A stretch of 64,000 nucleotides of DNA from Mycolicibacterium aurum (GTDB lineage Bacteria; Actinomycetota; Actinomycetes; Mycobacteriales; Mycobacteriaceae): positions 2,604,001 to 2,668,000 of the forward strand of contig NZ_LR134356.1 of NCBI RefSeq assembly GCF_900637195.1, written 5' to 3'. Shown here piece after piece: positions 41,894-51,505 of this stretch (the first letter of the stretch is position 1; every line of letters begins with the position of its first letter). The translations under genes were made by a program, and so were the position numbers. The notes beneath the pieces are model-generated. The model was not told where the DNA came from. It did not search any database and worked only from the letters and a program-made list of their open reading frames with translations.

Positions 41894-43009
41894 TCACTTC
41901 TTTTCGTCGAGCTGGCCCTGGGTGGCTTCCAACAACTCCTGCCACGACTTCTCGAACTTCTCCACGCCCTCGTTCTCCAGTGCCAGGAACACGTCGGTCA
42001 GGTCGATTCCGATCGCGGAGAGCTGGTCGAAGATCTCCTGCGACTCGGCGGCGCGGCCGGTGATGGTGTCGCCGCTGATCACGCCGTGGTCGGCGACGGC
42101 GTCCATCGTCTTCTCCGGCATCGTGTTGACCGTGTTGGGAGCGACGAGCTCCGTCACGTACAGCGTGTCGGAGTAGTCGGGATTCTTTACGCCGGTCGAG
42201 GCCCACAGCGGACGTTGGACGCGGGCGCCGGAGGAGCTCAGGGCGGCGAAGCGGTCGCCGCCGAGGAAGACCTCTTCGTAGGCGGCGTAGGCGAGGCGGG
42301 CATTGGCCACACCGGCCTTCCCACGCAGAGCAAGCGCCTCGTCGGTGCCGATATCCTCCAGCCGCTTGTCGATCTCGGTGTCCACGCGGGAGACGAAGAA
42401 CGATGCGACGGAATGGATACGGGACAGGTCGTGGCCGGCTTCCTTGGCCTTCTCCAGCCCTGCCAGGTAGGCGTCCATGACCAGGCGGTGCCGTTCCACC
42501 GAGAAGATCAGCGTCACGTTCACCGAGATGCCTTCGGCGATCACCGCGGTGATCGCGGGCAGGCCGGCCTCCGTCGCAGGGATCTTGATCAGCAGGTTGG
42601 GCCGGTCCACGATCTTCCACAGTTCGATGGCCTGCAGGATGGTCTTGTCGGTGTCGTGGGCGAGACGCGGATCGACTTCGATGGACACCCGGCCGTCCAC
42701 GCCGTCGGAGAGCTCGTACTGCTTGGCGAGCACGTCGCAGGCGTTGCGCACGTCGTCGGTGGTCACGGTGCGGATGGTGGCGTCGACGTCGGCTCCGCGC
42801 TCGGCCAGTTCCTTGACCTGGGCGTCATAGGCGTCGCCCTTGGACAGGGCGGCCTGGAAGATCGACGGGTTGGTCGTGACGCCCACCACCGATTTGGTGT
42901 CGATGAGCTCCTGCAGGTTGCCGGTCTGCAGCCGGGTGCGGGACAGGTCGTCGAGCCATACCGATACACCTGCGGCGGCCAGAGCCGCGAGATTCGGGTT
43001 CTGCGTCAT
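41894..43009 (-). CDS. tal: transaldolase
   Basis: Moves a dihydroxyacetone unit between sugar phosphates in the non-oxidative pentose phosphate pathway. The 371-residue protein is of the actinobacterial long type: [36 protein letters not shown], the Schiff-base Lys in [17 protein letters not shown], and [15 protein letters not shown]. It is followed by an 84-nt gap with repeats before zwf and preceded by tkt with a 30-nt gap. Confidence 0.96.
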   Translation of the reverse strand: MTQNPNLAALAAAGVSVWLDDLSRTRLQTGNLQELIDTKSVVGVTTNPSIFQAALSKGDAYDAQVKELAERGADVDATIRTVTTDDVRNACDVLAKQYELSDGVDGRVSIEVDPRLAHDTDKTILQAIELWKIVDRPNLLIKIPATEAGLPAITAVIAEGISVNVTLIFSVERHRLVMDAYLAGLEKAKEAGHDLSRIHSVASFFVSRVDTEIDKRLEDIGTDEALALRGKAGVANARLAYAAYEEVFLGGDRFAALSSSGARVQRPLWASTGVKNPDYSDTLYVTELVAPNTVNTMPEKTMDAVADHGVISGDTITGRAAESQEIFDQLSAIGIDLTDVFLALENEGVEKFEKSWQELLEATQGQLDEKK

Positions 43010-43039
43010 GTGAGGTCTCTTTTCGTTAGTCAGTTGGCT

Positions 43040-45130
43040 TCAGTTGGCAATGGTGCGTTCCGCTGCGGCGACCACTGCCTCTGGCGTGAAGCCGAATTCG
43101 CGGAACAACGTCTTGTCGTCGGCGGATTCGCCGTAGTGCTCGATCGAGATGATCTCGCCGGTGTCGCCGACGAGCTTGTACCAGCTTTGTGCGACGGCGG
43201 CCTCGACGGCGACCCGTGCCGACACGGTGGGCGGCAGTACCGAGTCGCGGTAGTCCTTGGGCTGCGATTCGAACCACTCGACGCATGGCATCGACACAAC
43301 TGCCGCGGTGATGCCCTTCTCGGCCAGCTGCTTCTTCGCCTCGACTGCCAGCTGGAGTTCCGATCCAGTGCCGATGAGGATGACGTCGGCGCCGGTGGCG
43401 TCACCGCCGCCGAGCACGTATCCGCCCTTGGCGACGCCGTCGGCGTCGGTGCCTTCCAGAACCGGGATGCCCTGCCGGGTGAGAATGAAACCGACGGGAC
43501 CGCTGCCGTTTCCGCGGGCCACGATGCTGCGCCAGGCGTACGCGGTTTCGTTGGGATCGCCGGGGCGGACCACCGAGAGGTTGGGGATCGCGCGCAGTGC
43601 CGCGAGGTGCTCGATGGGCTGGTGGGTGGGCCCGTCCTCACCGAGGCCGACGGAGTCGTGGGTCCAGATGTAGATGGTGTCGATGTCCATCAGCGACGCG
43701 AGGCGCACCGCCGGGCGCATGTAGTCGGAGAACTGCAGGAACGTGCCACCGAAGGCCCGCGTGGGACCGTGCAGCACGATGCCCGACAGGATCGAACCCA
43801 TTGCGTGCTCACGGATGCCGAAGTGCAGCACCCGGCCGTACCAGTCGGCGGTGAAATCCTCGGTCGAGATCGAGGGTGGGCCGAACGACTTAACGCCCTT
43901 GATGGTGGTGTTGTTGCTGCCTGCCAGATCGGCCGAGCCACCCCACAGCTCGGGCAGCTTCGGGGCGACGTCGTTGAGCACCTGGCCGAACGCTGCGCGG
44001 GTGGCCACGGCCTTGGAGCCGGGCTCCCAGTAGGTGATGTCGGAGTCCCAGCCCTCGGGCAGCTCCTGGGCCGTCAGACGGTCGAGCAGCTTCTTACGCT
44101 CCGGCTCACGCTCTGCCCACGCGTCGAACTCGGGCTGCCATTTGTCGTGTGCGTCCTTGCCGCGCTTCTGCAGGCCCCGCGTGTGCTCGATGACCTCGTC
44201 GGTGACCTCGAAGGTCTTGTCGGGGTCGAACCCGAGGATCTTCTTCGTCGCGGCCACCTCGTCGTCACCGAGTGCCGACCCGTGGACGCCGCCGGTGTTC
44301 ATCTTCGTCGGGGCGGGATAGCCGATGATGGTCCGGACCGAGATGAACGACGGCTTGTCGGTCACCTTCTTCGCCTCGGCGATGGCCTGTTCGATGCCGA
44401 CGACGTTCTCCCCGCCCTCGACCTCCTGCACGTGCCAGCCGTACGCGCGGTAGCGCCCGGCGACATCCTCCGACAGCGCGATGTCGGTGTCGTGCTCGAT
44501 CGAGATGTGGTTCTTGTCGTAGAAGACGATGAGGTTGCCCAGCTGCTGGGTCCCCGCCAGCGATGACGCCTCACTGGTCACGCCTTCTTCCATGTCACCG
44601 TCGGAGGCGATCACGTAGATGAAGTGGTCGAACGGGCTGGTGCCGGGGGCGGCGTCCGGGTCGAACAGGCCGCGCTCGTAGCGGGCGGCCATCGCCATGC
44701 CCACCGCGGAGGCCAGACCCTGCCCCAGGGGACCCGTGGTGATCTCCACACCGGGGGTGTGGCGGAACTCGGGGTGGCCCGGCGTCTTGGACTTGTATGT
44801 CCGCAGCGCTTCGATGTCGGACAGCTCGAGGCCGAAGCCGCCGAGATACAGCTGGATGTAGAGCGTCAGGCTGGAGTGCCCACAGGACAGGATGAAACGG
44901 TCACGCCCGATCCAGTGCACGTCGTTCGGGTCGTGGCGCATCTGTCGCTGGAACAGCGTGTATGCCAGTGGGGCGAGGCTCATCGCGGTACCGGGGTGGC
45001 CGTTGCCGACCTTCTGCACGGCGTCGGCGGCCAGCACCCGGACGGTGTCGACCGCCCGTGAATCCAGATCTGTCCAGTCGTCAGGGTGGTTGGGTCGGGT
45101 GAGGGAATTGATCTCTTCGACCGTGGTCAC
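43040..45130 (-). CDS. tkt: transketolase
   Basis: Thiamine-diphosphate enzyme transferring two-carbon units in the pentose phosphate pathway. GTG 45130, with AAGGAG about 9 nt upstream, gives 696 residues, close to Rv1449c. Motifs include DAVQKVGNGHPGTAMSLAPLAYTLF, GPLGQGLASAVGMAMAARY, the ThDP site IASDGDMEEGVTSEASSLAG with YDKNHISIE, and the pyrimidine-domain segment IREHAMGSILSGIVLHG with its conserved Glu. The longer open frame upstream is intergenic. First gene of the operon; its promoter region carries an inverted repeat. Confidence 0.97.
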   Translation of the reverse strand: MTTVEEINSLTRPNHPDDWTDLDSRAVDTVRVLAADAVQKVGNGHPGTAMSLAPLAYTLFQRQMRHDPNDVHWIGRDRFILSCGHSSLTLYIQLYLGGFGLELSDIEALRTYKSKTPGHPEFRHTPGVEITTGPLGQGLASAVGMAMAARYERGLFDPDAAPGTSPFDHFIYVIASDGDMEEGVTSEASSLAGTQQLGNLIVFYDKNHISIEHDTDIALSEDVAGRYRAYGWHVQEVEGGENVVGIEQAIAEAKKVTDKPSFISVRTIIGYPAPTKMNTGGVHGSALGDDEVAATKKILGFDPDKTFEVTDEVIEHTRGLQKRGKDAHDKWQPEFDAWAEREPERKKLLDRLTAQELPEGWDSDITYWEPGSKAVATRAAFGQVLNDVAPKLPELWGGSADLAGSNNTTIKGVKSFGPPSISTEDFTADWYGRVLHFGIREHAMGSILSGIVLHGPTRAFGGTFLQFSDYMRPAVRLASLMDIDTIYIWTHDSVGLGEDGPTHQPIEHLAALRAIPNLSVVRPGDPNETAYAWRSIVARGNGSGPVGFILTRQGIPVLEGTDADGVAKGGYVLGGGDATGADVILIGTGSELQLAVEAKKQLAEKGITAAVVSMPCVEWFESQPKDYRDSVLPPTVSARVAVEAAVAQSWYKLVGDTGEIISIEHYGESADDKTLFREFGFTPEAVVAAAERTIAN

Positions 45131-45169
45131 GAAATGCACTCCTTGGCTAGACGGGCGGTGGTGATCCGC

Positions 45170-45190
45170 TTCCACCACCCTAGTGTGGAA
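45170..45190. promoter_or_regulatory. inverted repeat spanning the tkt -10 hexamer
   Basis: TTCCAC-N9-GTGGAA surrounds a minus-strand TAGGGT (45177-45182), which fits TANNNT and would start the tkt transcript near 45170 with a leader of about 40 nt. The repeat is a candidate operator for the pentose phosphate operon. An overlapping alternative stem, GGTGGTG (45157-45163) with CACCACC (45173-45179), competes with it. Confidence 0.4.
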
Positions 45191-45268
45191 CGCGCATTCG
45201 ACGCAGAGGTCATCCCTGCGGATACCCATGATTCGACCCTGCAATTTCGAGCGACGACGACGGCGGTC

Positions 45269-45274
45269 TACCAT
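45269..45274 (+). promoter_or_regulatory. possible -10 hexamer TACCAT of ctaB
   Basis: TACCAT fits TANNNT, and TTTCGA about 18 nt upstream could serve as a -35. The transcript would start near 45281, giving a leader of about 50 nt before GTG 45330. Confidence 0.3.
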
Positions 45275-45329
45275 CCTCTGTAGTAGATGCCCCCTGCGGG
45301 GCCCACGCCGGCGTTGAGGAGTTGGTTGC

Positions 45330-46271
45330 GTGAGAATTCGCGAAGGCCACCTCGTCAGCGATGCCGCTGAGGGGCCGATCGGATTCCGCACCCGTCTGCT
45401 GGGCTATGTGGGGCTGACCAAGCCGCGTGTGATCGAACTGCTGCTGGTGACCACCATCCCGGCCATGCTCCTGGCCAACCGGGGCACCGTGGACCCGCTG
45501 CTGATTCTCAACACCTTGATCGGCGGGCTGCTCGCGGCCGCGGGTGCCAACACGTTGAACTGTGTCGCCGATGCCGACATCGACAAGAAGATGAAGCGCA
45601 CCGAGCGCCGCGCGCTGGCCCGCGCGACCGTGCCGCGCAGCCACGCACTCGTCTTCGGTCTGACGCTCTCGGTCGCCTCGTTCTTCTGGCTGTGGTGGAC
45701 CACCAACATGCTCTCGGCGCACCTGGCCGGCGCCACCATCGCGTTCTACGTGCTGGTGTACACCCTGCTGCTCAAGCGCCGAACCTCGCAGAACGTGGTG
45801 TGGGGTGGGGCCGCCGGCTGCATGCCCGTGATGATCGGCTGGTCCGCGGTCACCGGGACGATCCAGTGGCCGGCTCTGGTGATGTTCCTGATCATCTTCT
45901 TCTGGACGCCGCCGCACACCTGGGCGCTGGCGATGCGCTACAAGGACGACTACGAGGCGGCCGGCGTGCCGATGCTGCCCGTGGTGGCCACCGAGCAGCA
46001 GGTCACCAAGCAGATCCTGATCTACACCTGGCTGACCGTCGTCGCGACGCTTGCGCTGGCGCTGACCACGGGCTGGCTGTACACCGCGGTGGCGATCCTG
46101 GCGGGCACCTGGTTCCTGGTCATGGCCCACCAGCTCTACGCGGGTGTGCGCCGCGGTGAACCGGTGAAGCCGCTCAAGCTGTTCCTGCAGTCCAACAACT
46201 ACCTGGCCGTAGTCTTCTTGGCACTGGCCGTCGACTCGGCGCTGGCGCTGCCGACGCTGCTGCACGTCTGA
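45330..46271 (+). CDS. ctaB: protoheme IX farnesyltransferase (heme O synthase)
   Basis: Attaches a farnesyl group to heme B to make heme O, the precursor of heme A for the aa3 cytochrome oxidase. The 313-residue membrane protein has about nine helices. Both prenyl-diphosphate/Mg sites are present: [18 protein letters not shown] and [13 protein letters not shown], with [22 protein letters not shown] sequence before the latter. GTG start. It diverges from tkt over a 199-bp promoter region, as in M. tuberculosis (Rv1451). Confidence 0.96.
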   Translation: MRIREGHLVSDAAEGPIGFRTRLLGYVGLTKPRVIELLLVTTIPAMLLANRGTVDPLLILNTLIGGLLAAAGANTLNCVADADIDKKMKRTERRALARATVPRSHALVFGLTLSVASFFWLWWTTNMLSAHLAGATIAFYVLVYTLLLKRRTSQNVVWGGAAGCMPVMIGWSAVTGTIQWPALVMFLIIFFWTPPHTWALAMRYKDDYEAAGVPMLPVVATEQQVTKQILIYTWLTVVATLALALTTGWLYTAVAILAGTWFLVMAHQLYAGVRRGEPVKPLKLFLQSNNYLAVVFLALAVDSALALPTLLHV

Positions 46272-46276
46272 CGACC

Positions 46277-47224
46277 ATGACCGTGCGCGTCTCGCCCGAC
46301 AATTTCATCCGGGCCGAGAGCGACCAGTACTTCGGGAACATCGTGCGCGGCGGCGGTCTGGGACGGTTCATCCACTTCCGCGATTTCGGCTCCCTCGACG
46401 AGCAGCTCGTCGTGCGGCAGAACCGCGACACGCTCTACTCCGCGGCCGTCTTCGACCTCGACGCCGCCCCGGTCACCGTCACGTTGCCCGAGGCCGGCAC
46501 CCGCTTCCGTTCACTCCAGGTCATCACCGAGGACCACTACGTGCCCCAGGTCGGTTACCGCGCGGGCAGCTACACGTTCGACCGGGCGGGCATCGGTACC
46601 CGGTACGTGATGCTGGCGTTGCGTACCCTCGTCGATCCGAACGACGCGGCCGACCTGGAGGCCGTGCACGCACTGCAGGACGGCGTGGTCGTGGAGCAGG
46701 CCGGCCCGGGCAGCTTCGAGGTCCCCGACTGGGACCCCGTCAGCCAGAAGCAGGTGCGCGACGCGTTGATCACCCTGTTCGCGACGCTGCCGGATTCCAA
46801 AGGCATGTTCGGCCCGGCGGCCGAGGTCGATCCGGTGCGCAGGCTGATCGGGTCTGCCGCGGCCTGGGGCGGCAACCCGGAGCGTGACGCGCTGTATCTC
46901 ACCGTGGCACCGGAACTCGACGACGGGCAGACGGTGCACCGGCTGACGGTCGGCGACGTTCCGGTGGACGGCTTCTGGTCGATCACCGTCTACAACGCCG
47001 ACGGCTACTTCACGGAGAACTCCGCCAACGCCTACTCGGTCAACGGCGTGACCGCCCGCCGGGACCCCGACGGGTCGGTGACGGTCCAGTTCGGCGGATG
47101 CGACGGCTCGACGGAAAATTGCCTACCGGTGACGCCCGGCTGGAACTACCTGGTGCGGCTGTACCGGCCACGCGCCGAGATCCTCGACGGAACCTGGACC
47201 TTTCCTGCGGCCGAGCCGGTGTAA
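46277..47224 (+). CDS. DUF1254/DUF1214 domain protein
   Basis: A 315-residue protein in which the N-terminal DUF1254 region (NFIRAESDQYFGNIV, VVRQNRDTLYSAAVFDLDAAPVTVTLPEAGTRF) is followed by a C-terminal DUF1214 region (GFWSITVYNADGYFTENSANAYSVNG, PGWNYLVRLYRPRAEILDGTWTFP). Such proteins are often periplasmic, but I see no signal peptide here. The biochemical role is unknown. It starts 5 nt after ctaB and is presumably co-transcribed with it, although it has no evident link with heme. Confidence 0.85.
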   Translation: MTVRVSPDNFIRAESDQYFGNIVRGGGLGRFIHFRDFGSLDEQLVVRQNRDTLYSAAVFDLDAAPVTVTLPEAGTRFRSLQVITEDHYVPQVGYRAGSYTFDRAGIGTRYVMLALRTLVDPNDAADLEAVHALQDGVVVEQAGPGSFEVPDWDPVSQKQVRDALITLFATLPDSKGMFGPAAEVDPVRRLIGSAAAWGGNPERDALYLTVAPELDDGQTVHRLTVGDVPVDGFWSITVYNADGYFTENSANAYSVNGVTARRDPDGSVTVQFGGCDGSTENCLPVTPGWNYLVRLYRPRAEILDGTWTFPAAEPV

Positions 47225-47268
47225 CAGCGTTGCAATCCTGAGGGCACCTGCCGGTAGTAGGACCGACC

Positions 47269-47274
47269 TACGGT
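47269..47274 (+). promoter_or_regulatory. -10 hexamer TACGGT before the symporter gene
   Basis: TACGGT ends 9 nt before ATG 47284, so the transcript would have a leader of only a few nucleotides. Confidence 0.35.
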
Positions 47275-47283
47275 GCTGCACCT

Positions 47284-48585
47284 ATGAAGAAGACCCTCTC
47301 GCATCCCGCGGTACAGATCGGTGTCGCCGCCGTCGGCGGCATCGTGTTCGGCCTGCTCGTCGGTGAGTGGGCGGCCAACCTCAAATTCGTCGGCGACCTG
47401 TTCATCCGGCTGATCCAGATGTCGATCGTCCCGCTGGTGATGGCGTCGGTGATCGTGGCGACAGGTTCGATGACGGGCACCGGCACCGGCAAGATCGCCG
47501 CACGCACCTTCTCCTGGATGCTGGGGTTCTCGTTCGTCGCGGCCGTCCTCGCCTGGGCGCTGAGCTCGGTGATCCGGCCCGGCGCGGGGATCACCTTCGA
47601 CCAAGAGGCCGATGCCGGTCTGCAGGAGTCGGCGCAGGAGGCGCTGGGATGGCAGGACACCCTGCTGAACTTCGTGTCCACCAACATCTTCGACGCGATG
47701 TCGACGGCGACGATGGTGCCGATCATCGTCTTCTCCCTGCTCTTCGGGATCGCGCTGCGCACCCAGATCACCAAGACCGGCGACACGCGTGTTCTCGGCT
47801 TCATCGATCAGATTCAGCAGATCGTCCTGACGATGATCCGGCTGGTCATGTACATCGCCCCGGTCGGCGTGTTCTGTCTGCTGGCCGCGCTCGCCGGCGA
47901 CGTCGGCTTCGCGGTGGTCACGACCGCTCTCAAGTATCTGGGCACGACGCTGCTCGGCGTGCTCATCCTGTTCGCCCTGTTCGTCGTGGTGGTCACGATC
48001 AGGACCCGCCTCAACCCGTGGCTGCTGCCAGGCAAGCTGGCGGAGCAGACCGCCATCGCCGTCACGACGACGAGCTCGGCGGTGACCTTTCCGACCGTGC
48101 TCAAGAACACCGTCGAAAAGGTGGGCGTGAGCCAGAAGGTCGCCAACTTCACGCTGTCGATCGGCCTGACGATGGGGTCCTACGGTGCGGTGCTGAACTA
48201 CATGATCGTGGTCATGTTCCTGGCCCAGGCCGGCGGCATCGAGCTGAGCTTGGGCCAGATCGCACTCGGCATGGGGTTGGCGATCCTGCTCAACATGGGC
48301 ACCATCACCGTTCCCGGCGGCTTCCCGGTGGTCGCGATGTTTCTCGCGACGTCGCTGGATCTGCCGTTCGAGGCCGTCGGCCTGCTGATCGCCGTCGACT
48401 GGTTCGCCGGAATCTTCCGCACCTTCCTCAACGTCAACGGCGACACGTTCGTCGCCATGCTGGTGGCCAATGCCGACGACGAGATCGACCGCGAGGTCTA
48501 CAACGGCACCAAGACCGTGACGGCCGAAGAGATCAACCTCGACGAGTACCAGGACGCGATGGCGCGCGCCGATCAGGCGGACTAG
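47284..48585 (+). CDS. dicarboxylate/amino acid:cation symporter
   Basis: A secondary transporter of the DAACS (SLC1, GltP/DctA) family, 433 residues. Visible are helix 1 (VQIGVAAVGGIVFGLLVGEW), FIRLIQMSIVPLVMASVIVA, the hairpin loop TTSSAVTFPTVLKNT in place of the serine-rich motif, the unwound helix 7 region LNMGTITVPGGF, and DWFAGIFRTFLNVNGDTFVAMLVA, where the Asp/Arg/Asn pattern binds substrate and cation. Glutamate, aspartate and C4-dicarboxylates are the usual substrates, and the choice cannot be made here. The acidic C-terminal tail is cytoplasmic. Its stop shares the palindrome CTAG with the convergent qor gene. Confidence 0.9.
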   Translation: MKKTLSHPAVQIGVAAVGGIVFGLLVGEWAANLKFVGDLFIRLIQMSIVPLVMASVIVATGSMTGTGTGKIAARTFSWMLGFSFVAAVLAWALSSVIRPGAGITFDQEADAGLQESAQEALGWQDTLLNFVSTNIFDAMSTATMVPIIVFSLLFGIALRTQITKTGDTRVLGFIDQIQQIVLTMIRLVMYIAPVGVFCLLAALAGDVGFAVVTTALKYLGTTLLGVLILFALFVVVVTIRTRLNPWLLPGKLAEQTAIAVTTTSSAVTFPTVLKNTVEKVGVSQKVANFTLSIGLTMGSYGAVLNYMIVVMFLAQAGGIELSLGQIALGMGLAILLNMGTITVPGGFPVVAMFLATSLDLPFEAVGLLIAVDWFAGIFRTFLNVNGDTFVAMLVANADDEIDREVYNGTKTVTAEEINLDEYQDAMARADQAD

Positions 48586-49556
48586 GGGACCAGTACGACC
48601 GATCCCACGGTCTTGCGGCCCTGCAGGTCACGGTGCGCTTGCTCGGCGTTGCGCAGGTCGTACCGGTTGCTCACCGTGACGGTGAGGGTGCCGTCGGCAA
48701 TCGCAGTGAGCAGTTCGCCTGCCCGCCAGGAGAATTCATCCGGCGTGCGGGTGTGGTGCGCGAGATTGGGCCGGGTGAGGAACACCGACCCGGCCGCGTT
48801 GAGTCGCTGCGGGTCGAACGGCGGGACGGGGCCGCTGGCCGCACCGAACAGCGCCAGTGTGCCACGGACCGCGAGGCTGGCCAGGCTGGCCTCGAAGGTG
48901 GACGCACCCACGCCGTCGTACACCGCCGCGACTCCGTCCCCATCGGTCAGTTCCCGGATCCGGTCGCCGAATGCCTTGGGGTCCTCGGGGTAGTCGAGCA
49001 CCTCGACCGCGCCCGCCCGGCGAGACAGGTCGGCCTTGTCCGGCGTCGACACGGTGGTGATCACCGAGGCGGCCAGGCTGGTGACCCACTGCGTCAGGAT
49101 CAGCCCGACACCGCCGGCGCCCGCATGGACCAGGACGACGTCGCCCTGCTGGACCGGATAGGTCGACTTGATCAGGTAGTGCGCCGTCGTGCCCTTCAGC
49201 AGCGCTGACGCTGCCACGTCCGGGGCGACGCCGTCGGGTACGTAGGCCACGAAATCGGCAGGCGCGACACAATATTCGGCATACGCGCCCAGCGACTGCG
49301 CGGTGACCACCCGGTCGCCGACGTTCAGCGCCGCGACGTCGTCACCGACGGCCTCGATGATGCCGCACACCTCGGTGCCGACGACGAACGGTGTCTCCCG
49401 CGGATACAGGCCTGATCGGAAGTAGGTGTCGATGAAGTTCACGCCGATCGCCTCGGCCTTGATCAACACCTGACCCGGGCCCGGTTCGGGCTGGGACTTC
49501 TCGACATAGGTCAGGACTTCCGGTCCGCCGGTCTCGGCGACTTCGATCGCGTACAT
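48582..49556 (-). CDS. qor: NADPH:quinone oxidoreductase (zinc-independent MDR)
   Basis: A medium-chain dehydrogenase/reductase that reduces quinones with NADPH. The 324-residue protein from ATG 49556 has GVNFIDTYFRSGLYPRETPFVVGTE at the N-terminus, LLKGTTAHYLIKSTYPVQQGDVVLVHAGAGGVGLILTQ (nucleotide-binding AGAGGVG) and a C-terminus LQGRKTVGSVVLVP. No structural or catalytic zinc cysteines are present, as expected for quinone reductases. It corresponds in position to Rv1454c. The minus-strand frame runs further upstream, but that part is antisense to the next gene. Confidence 0.93.
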   Translation of the reverse strand: MYAIEVAETGGPEVLTYVEKSQPEPGPGQVLIKAEAIGVNFIDTYFRSGLYPRETPFVVGTEVCGIIEAVGDDVAALNVGDRVVTAQSLGAYAEYCVAPADFVAYVPDGVAPDVAASALLKGTTAHYLIKSTYPVQQGDVVLVHAGAGGVGLILTQWVTSLAASVITTVSTPDKADLSRRAGAVEVLDYPEDPKAFGDRIRELTDGDGVAAVYDGVGASTFEASLASLAVRGTLALFGAASGPVPPFDPQRLNAAGSVFLTRPNLAHHTRTPDEFSWRAGELLTAIADGTLTVTVSNRYDLRNAEQAHRDLQGRKTVGSVVLVP

Positions 49557-49613
49557 AGGACACATCATGCCCTCATCGGTGAGATGCGCTCCATCGGTAA
49601 AGTCGATCCCCTC

Positions 49614-50552
49614 ATGACGCTGGCCCGCCCCGACATCTTCCACCCGCGCATCGTGCTGGCCGGTTGCCCGGCGTTGCCGTCGGGCGACGGCGACGATGAC
49701 GGTCTGATCGCGGCACTGCGGGGGCGCGGCCTGCACGCCCGCTGGCTGCCGTGGGACGATCCGGCCACCGAACGGGCCGACCTGGTGATCCTGCGCGCCG
49801 CCTGGGACTACATCGACCGCCTTGAGGACTTCCTGGCCTGGACCCGTCGGGTGCCCCACCTGCTCAACGCTCCCGAGGTGGTGGCCTGGAACGTCGACAA
49901 GCGGTACCTGGCCGACCTGGCCGAGGCCGGTGTGCCCACCGTGCCCAGCATGTTCTTCGCGCCGGGGGAGCACGTTCGCATACCGTCCGGCGAGGTGGTG
50001 GTGAAGCCGTCGGTGGGCGCGGGTTCTGTTGGCGCACTTCGCTTCTCCGACCGCGAGCTGGCGCGCGCGCATGCCGAGGGGCTGCAGGCGGCGGGCCGGA
50101 CGGCGCTGGTGCAACCCTACGATCGGCGTGTCGGCGACGGTGAGACCGCGCTGGTGTTCCTCGGCGGTGAGCAGTCCCATGCGTTCACGAAGGGCCCGAT
50201 GCTGCCGCCGCCGGGCGGCGCGCCCGTCTTCGACGAGTCGGGGACCTACGCCGAGGAGCGGCTCCGTCCCGCCGATCCGGACTTCGAGCTGTGGGATGTG
50301 GGGCATGCCGCGCTCGCGGCGGCTGCCGGGCCGCTCGGTATCGGGGTGGCCGAGCTGTTGTATGCGCGGGTGGACATCATCGGCGATGCGCAGGATCCGC
50401 GGGTGCTGGAACTGGAGCTCGTCGAACCGTCACTGGGCTGGCGTCAACTCGGCGACCAGGAGCGTCTACGGCAGCAACGCACCTTCGCTCGCGGGGTCGA
50501 GTCAGCGCTGGAGCGGTTGGGGCTCGGTCCGTTCGCCCAGCGCGGCCCATAG
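49614..50552 (+). CDS. ATP-grasp domain protein (Rv1455-like)
   Basis: A protein of 312 residues with an ATP-grasp-like plan: N-terminal Rossmann-like part (RIVLAGCPALPSGDGDDDGLIAALRGRG, DLVILRAAWDYIDRLEDFLAWTRRV), central nucleotide-binding segment (VVVKPSVGAGSVGALRFSD) and C-terminal metal-binding strand (YARVDIIGDAQDPRVLELELVEPSLGW). The family resembles glutathione-synthetase-like ligases, but the substrates are unknown. ATG 49614 is preferred over ATG 49584 because TAAAGT at 49598-49603, a likely -10 box, lies between them. Its last 51 nt overlap the end of convergent ctaA. Confidence 0.8.
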   Translation: MTLARPDIFHPRIVLAGCPALPSGDGDDDGLIAALRGRGLHARWLPWDDPATERADLVILRAAWDYIDRLEDFLAWTRRVPHLLNAPEVVAWNVDKRYLADLAEAGVPTVPSMFFAPGEHVRIPSGEVVVKPSVGAGSVGALRFSDRELARAHAEGLQAAGRTALVQPYDRRVGDGETALVFLGGEQSHAFTKGPMLPPPGGAPVFDESGTYAEERLRPADPDFELWDVGHAALAAAAGPLGIGVAELLYARVDIIGDAQDPRVLELELVEPSLGWRQLGDQERLRQQRTFARGVESALERLGLGPFAQRGP

Positions 50553-51482
50553 CGCTGCGGTGGCCGCGGTACACGCCGCGGCGCCGGCGACGTGCAACGC
50601 CACCAACACCTCGGGAACCCCGGTGAAGAACTGCACCGCGCCGAGCGTGCCCTGGGCCGCGACCAACACCACCACGACGCCCAGCCGGGTCATCACGTGC
50701 CGGGACGCCCGCACGGCCAGCAGCCCGAAGCCCAGGCCCACCAGCAGCGAAAGGTACGCGAACAGCAGCGTGGAGTGCATGTGCACCAGCGTGGTGATCT
50801 CGATCTGCAGCCGGGGGACCGGTCGGTCCAGACTCTTGTCGCCGGCATGGGGACCGGCGCCGGTGACCATGGTCCCGGTCACCAGGACCGCGGCAAGAGC
50901 CATCGCGGAGAGGATCGTCAACTGCCGCAACGGCTTCGGTGCGGCAGGTTCGGGCACGCCGACCCGGTCCTTCGGGTCCGGTTCGCCGACCTTGACGTAC
51001 AGCAGCACCGCCAGCCACACCATCGCCATGGACACCAGCAGATGGATTGCGACCGTCCACCAGAGCAGGCCGGTCAGCACGGTGATGCCGCCGATGACCG
51101 CCTGGGCGACCGTCGACGCAGGCATCAGCCACGCGTACACCAGCACCTCGCGGCGCCGGCGGGCCCGGGTGACGGCCACGACGGCGGCCGCCGCGGTGAG
51201 GACCACGAGGAAGGTCAGCAGGCGGTTGCCGAATTCGACGGCCTGATGGATGCCGGGCACTTCGGCATGGGGGACGGGGGTGAAGCTGCCGGGGAAGCAC
51301 TGCGGCCAGGTAGGGCACCCGAGGCCGGACGCGGTGACGCGCACGATGGCTCCGGTGACGGCGATCCCGCCCTGGGTCAGGATCACCGCCGCGGCGATGA
51401 GGCGCTGCACTCGACGGCTCGGCTCGGGGAGTAGATCGACGAGCCCGATGAAGAGCCTGGGCAGAAGTCGTCCGGCGGGCAC
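50502..51482 (-). CDS. ctaA: heme A synthase
   Basis: Oxidises the C8 methyl of heme O to the formyl group of heme A, completing the pathway begun by CtaB. The 326-residue protein has eight helices. The extracytoplasmic Cys pair lies in ASGLGCPTWPQCFPG, the conserved acid in IHQAVEFGNRL, and the heme-ligand histidines in WWTVAIHLLVSMA, LVHMHSTLLFAY and LVALHVAGAAA. GTG 51482 is preceded at 6 nt by TACCAT. It corresponds to Rv1456c. Confidence 0.95.
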   Translation of the reverse strand: MPAGRLLPRLFIGLVDLLPEPSRRVQRLIAAAVILTQGGIAVTGAIVRVTASGLGCPTWPQCFPGSFTPVPHAEVPGIHQAVEFGNRLLTFLVVLTAAAAVVAVTRARRRREVLVYAWLMPASTVAQAVIGGITVLTGLLWWTVAIHLLVSMAMVWLAVLLYVKVGEPDPKDRVGVPEPAAPKPLRQLTILSAMALAAVLVTGTMVTGAGPHAGDKSLDRPVPRLQIEITTLVHMHSTLLFAYLSLLVGLGFGLLAVRASRHVMTRLGVVVVLVAAQGTLGAVQFFTGVPEVLVALHVAGAAACTAATAALWAALGERTEPQPLQR

Positions 51483-51488
51483 GCTCCG

Positions 51489-51494
51489 ATGGTA
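51489..51494 (-). promoter_or_regulatory. -10 hexamer TACCAT, leaderless ctaA promoter
   Basis: On the minus strand TACCAT ends 6 nt before GTG 51482, in the short gap after the TetR gene. Confidence 0.5.
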
Positions 51495-51505
51495 GACCTC
51501 GCTAA

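Noticed and set aside
41885..44566. Very long plus-strand frame opposite tal and tkt
   Set aside because: tal and tkt on the other strand have all catalytic motifs; the plus-strand product is low-complexity and unrelated to any family I know.
47367..49208. Long plus-strand frame overlapping the symporter and qor genes
   Set aside because: Arg/Gly/Asp-rich frame-shifted translation of the symporter followed by antisense of qor.
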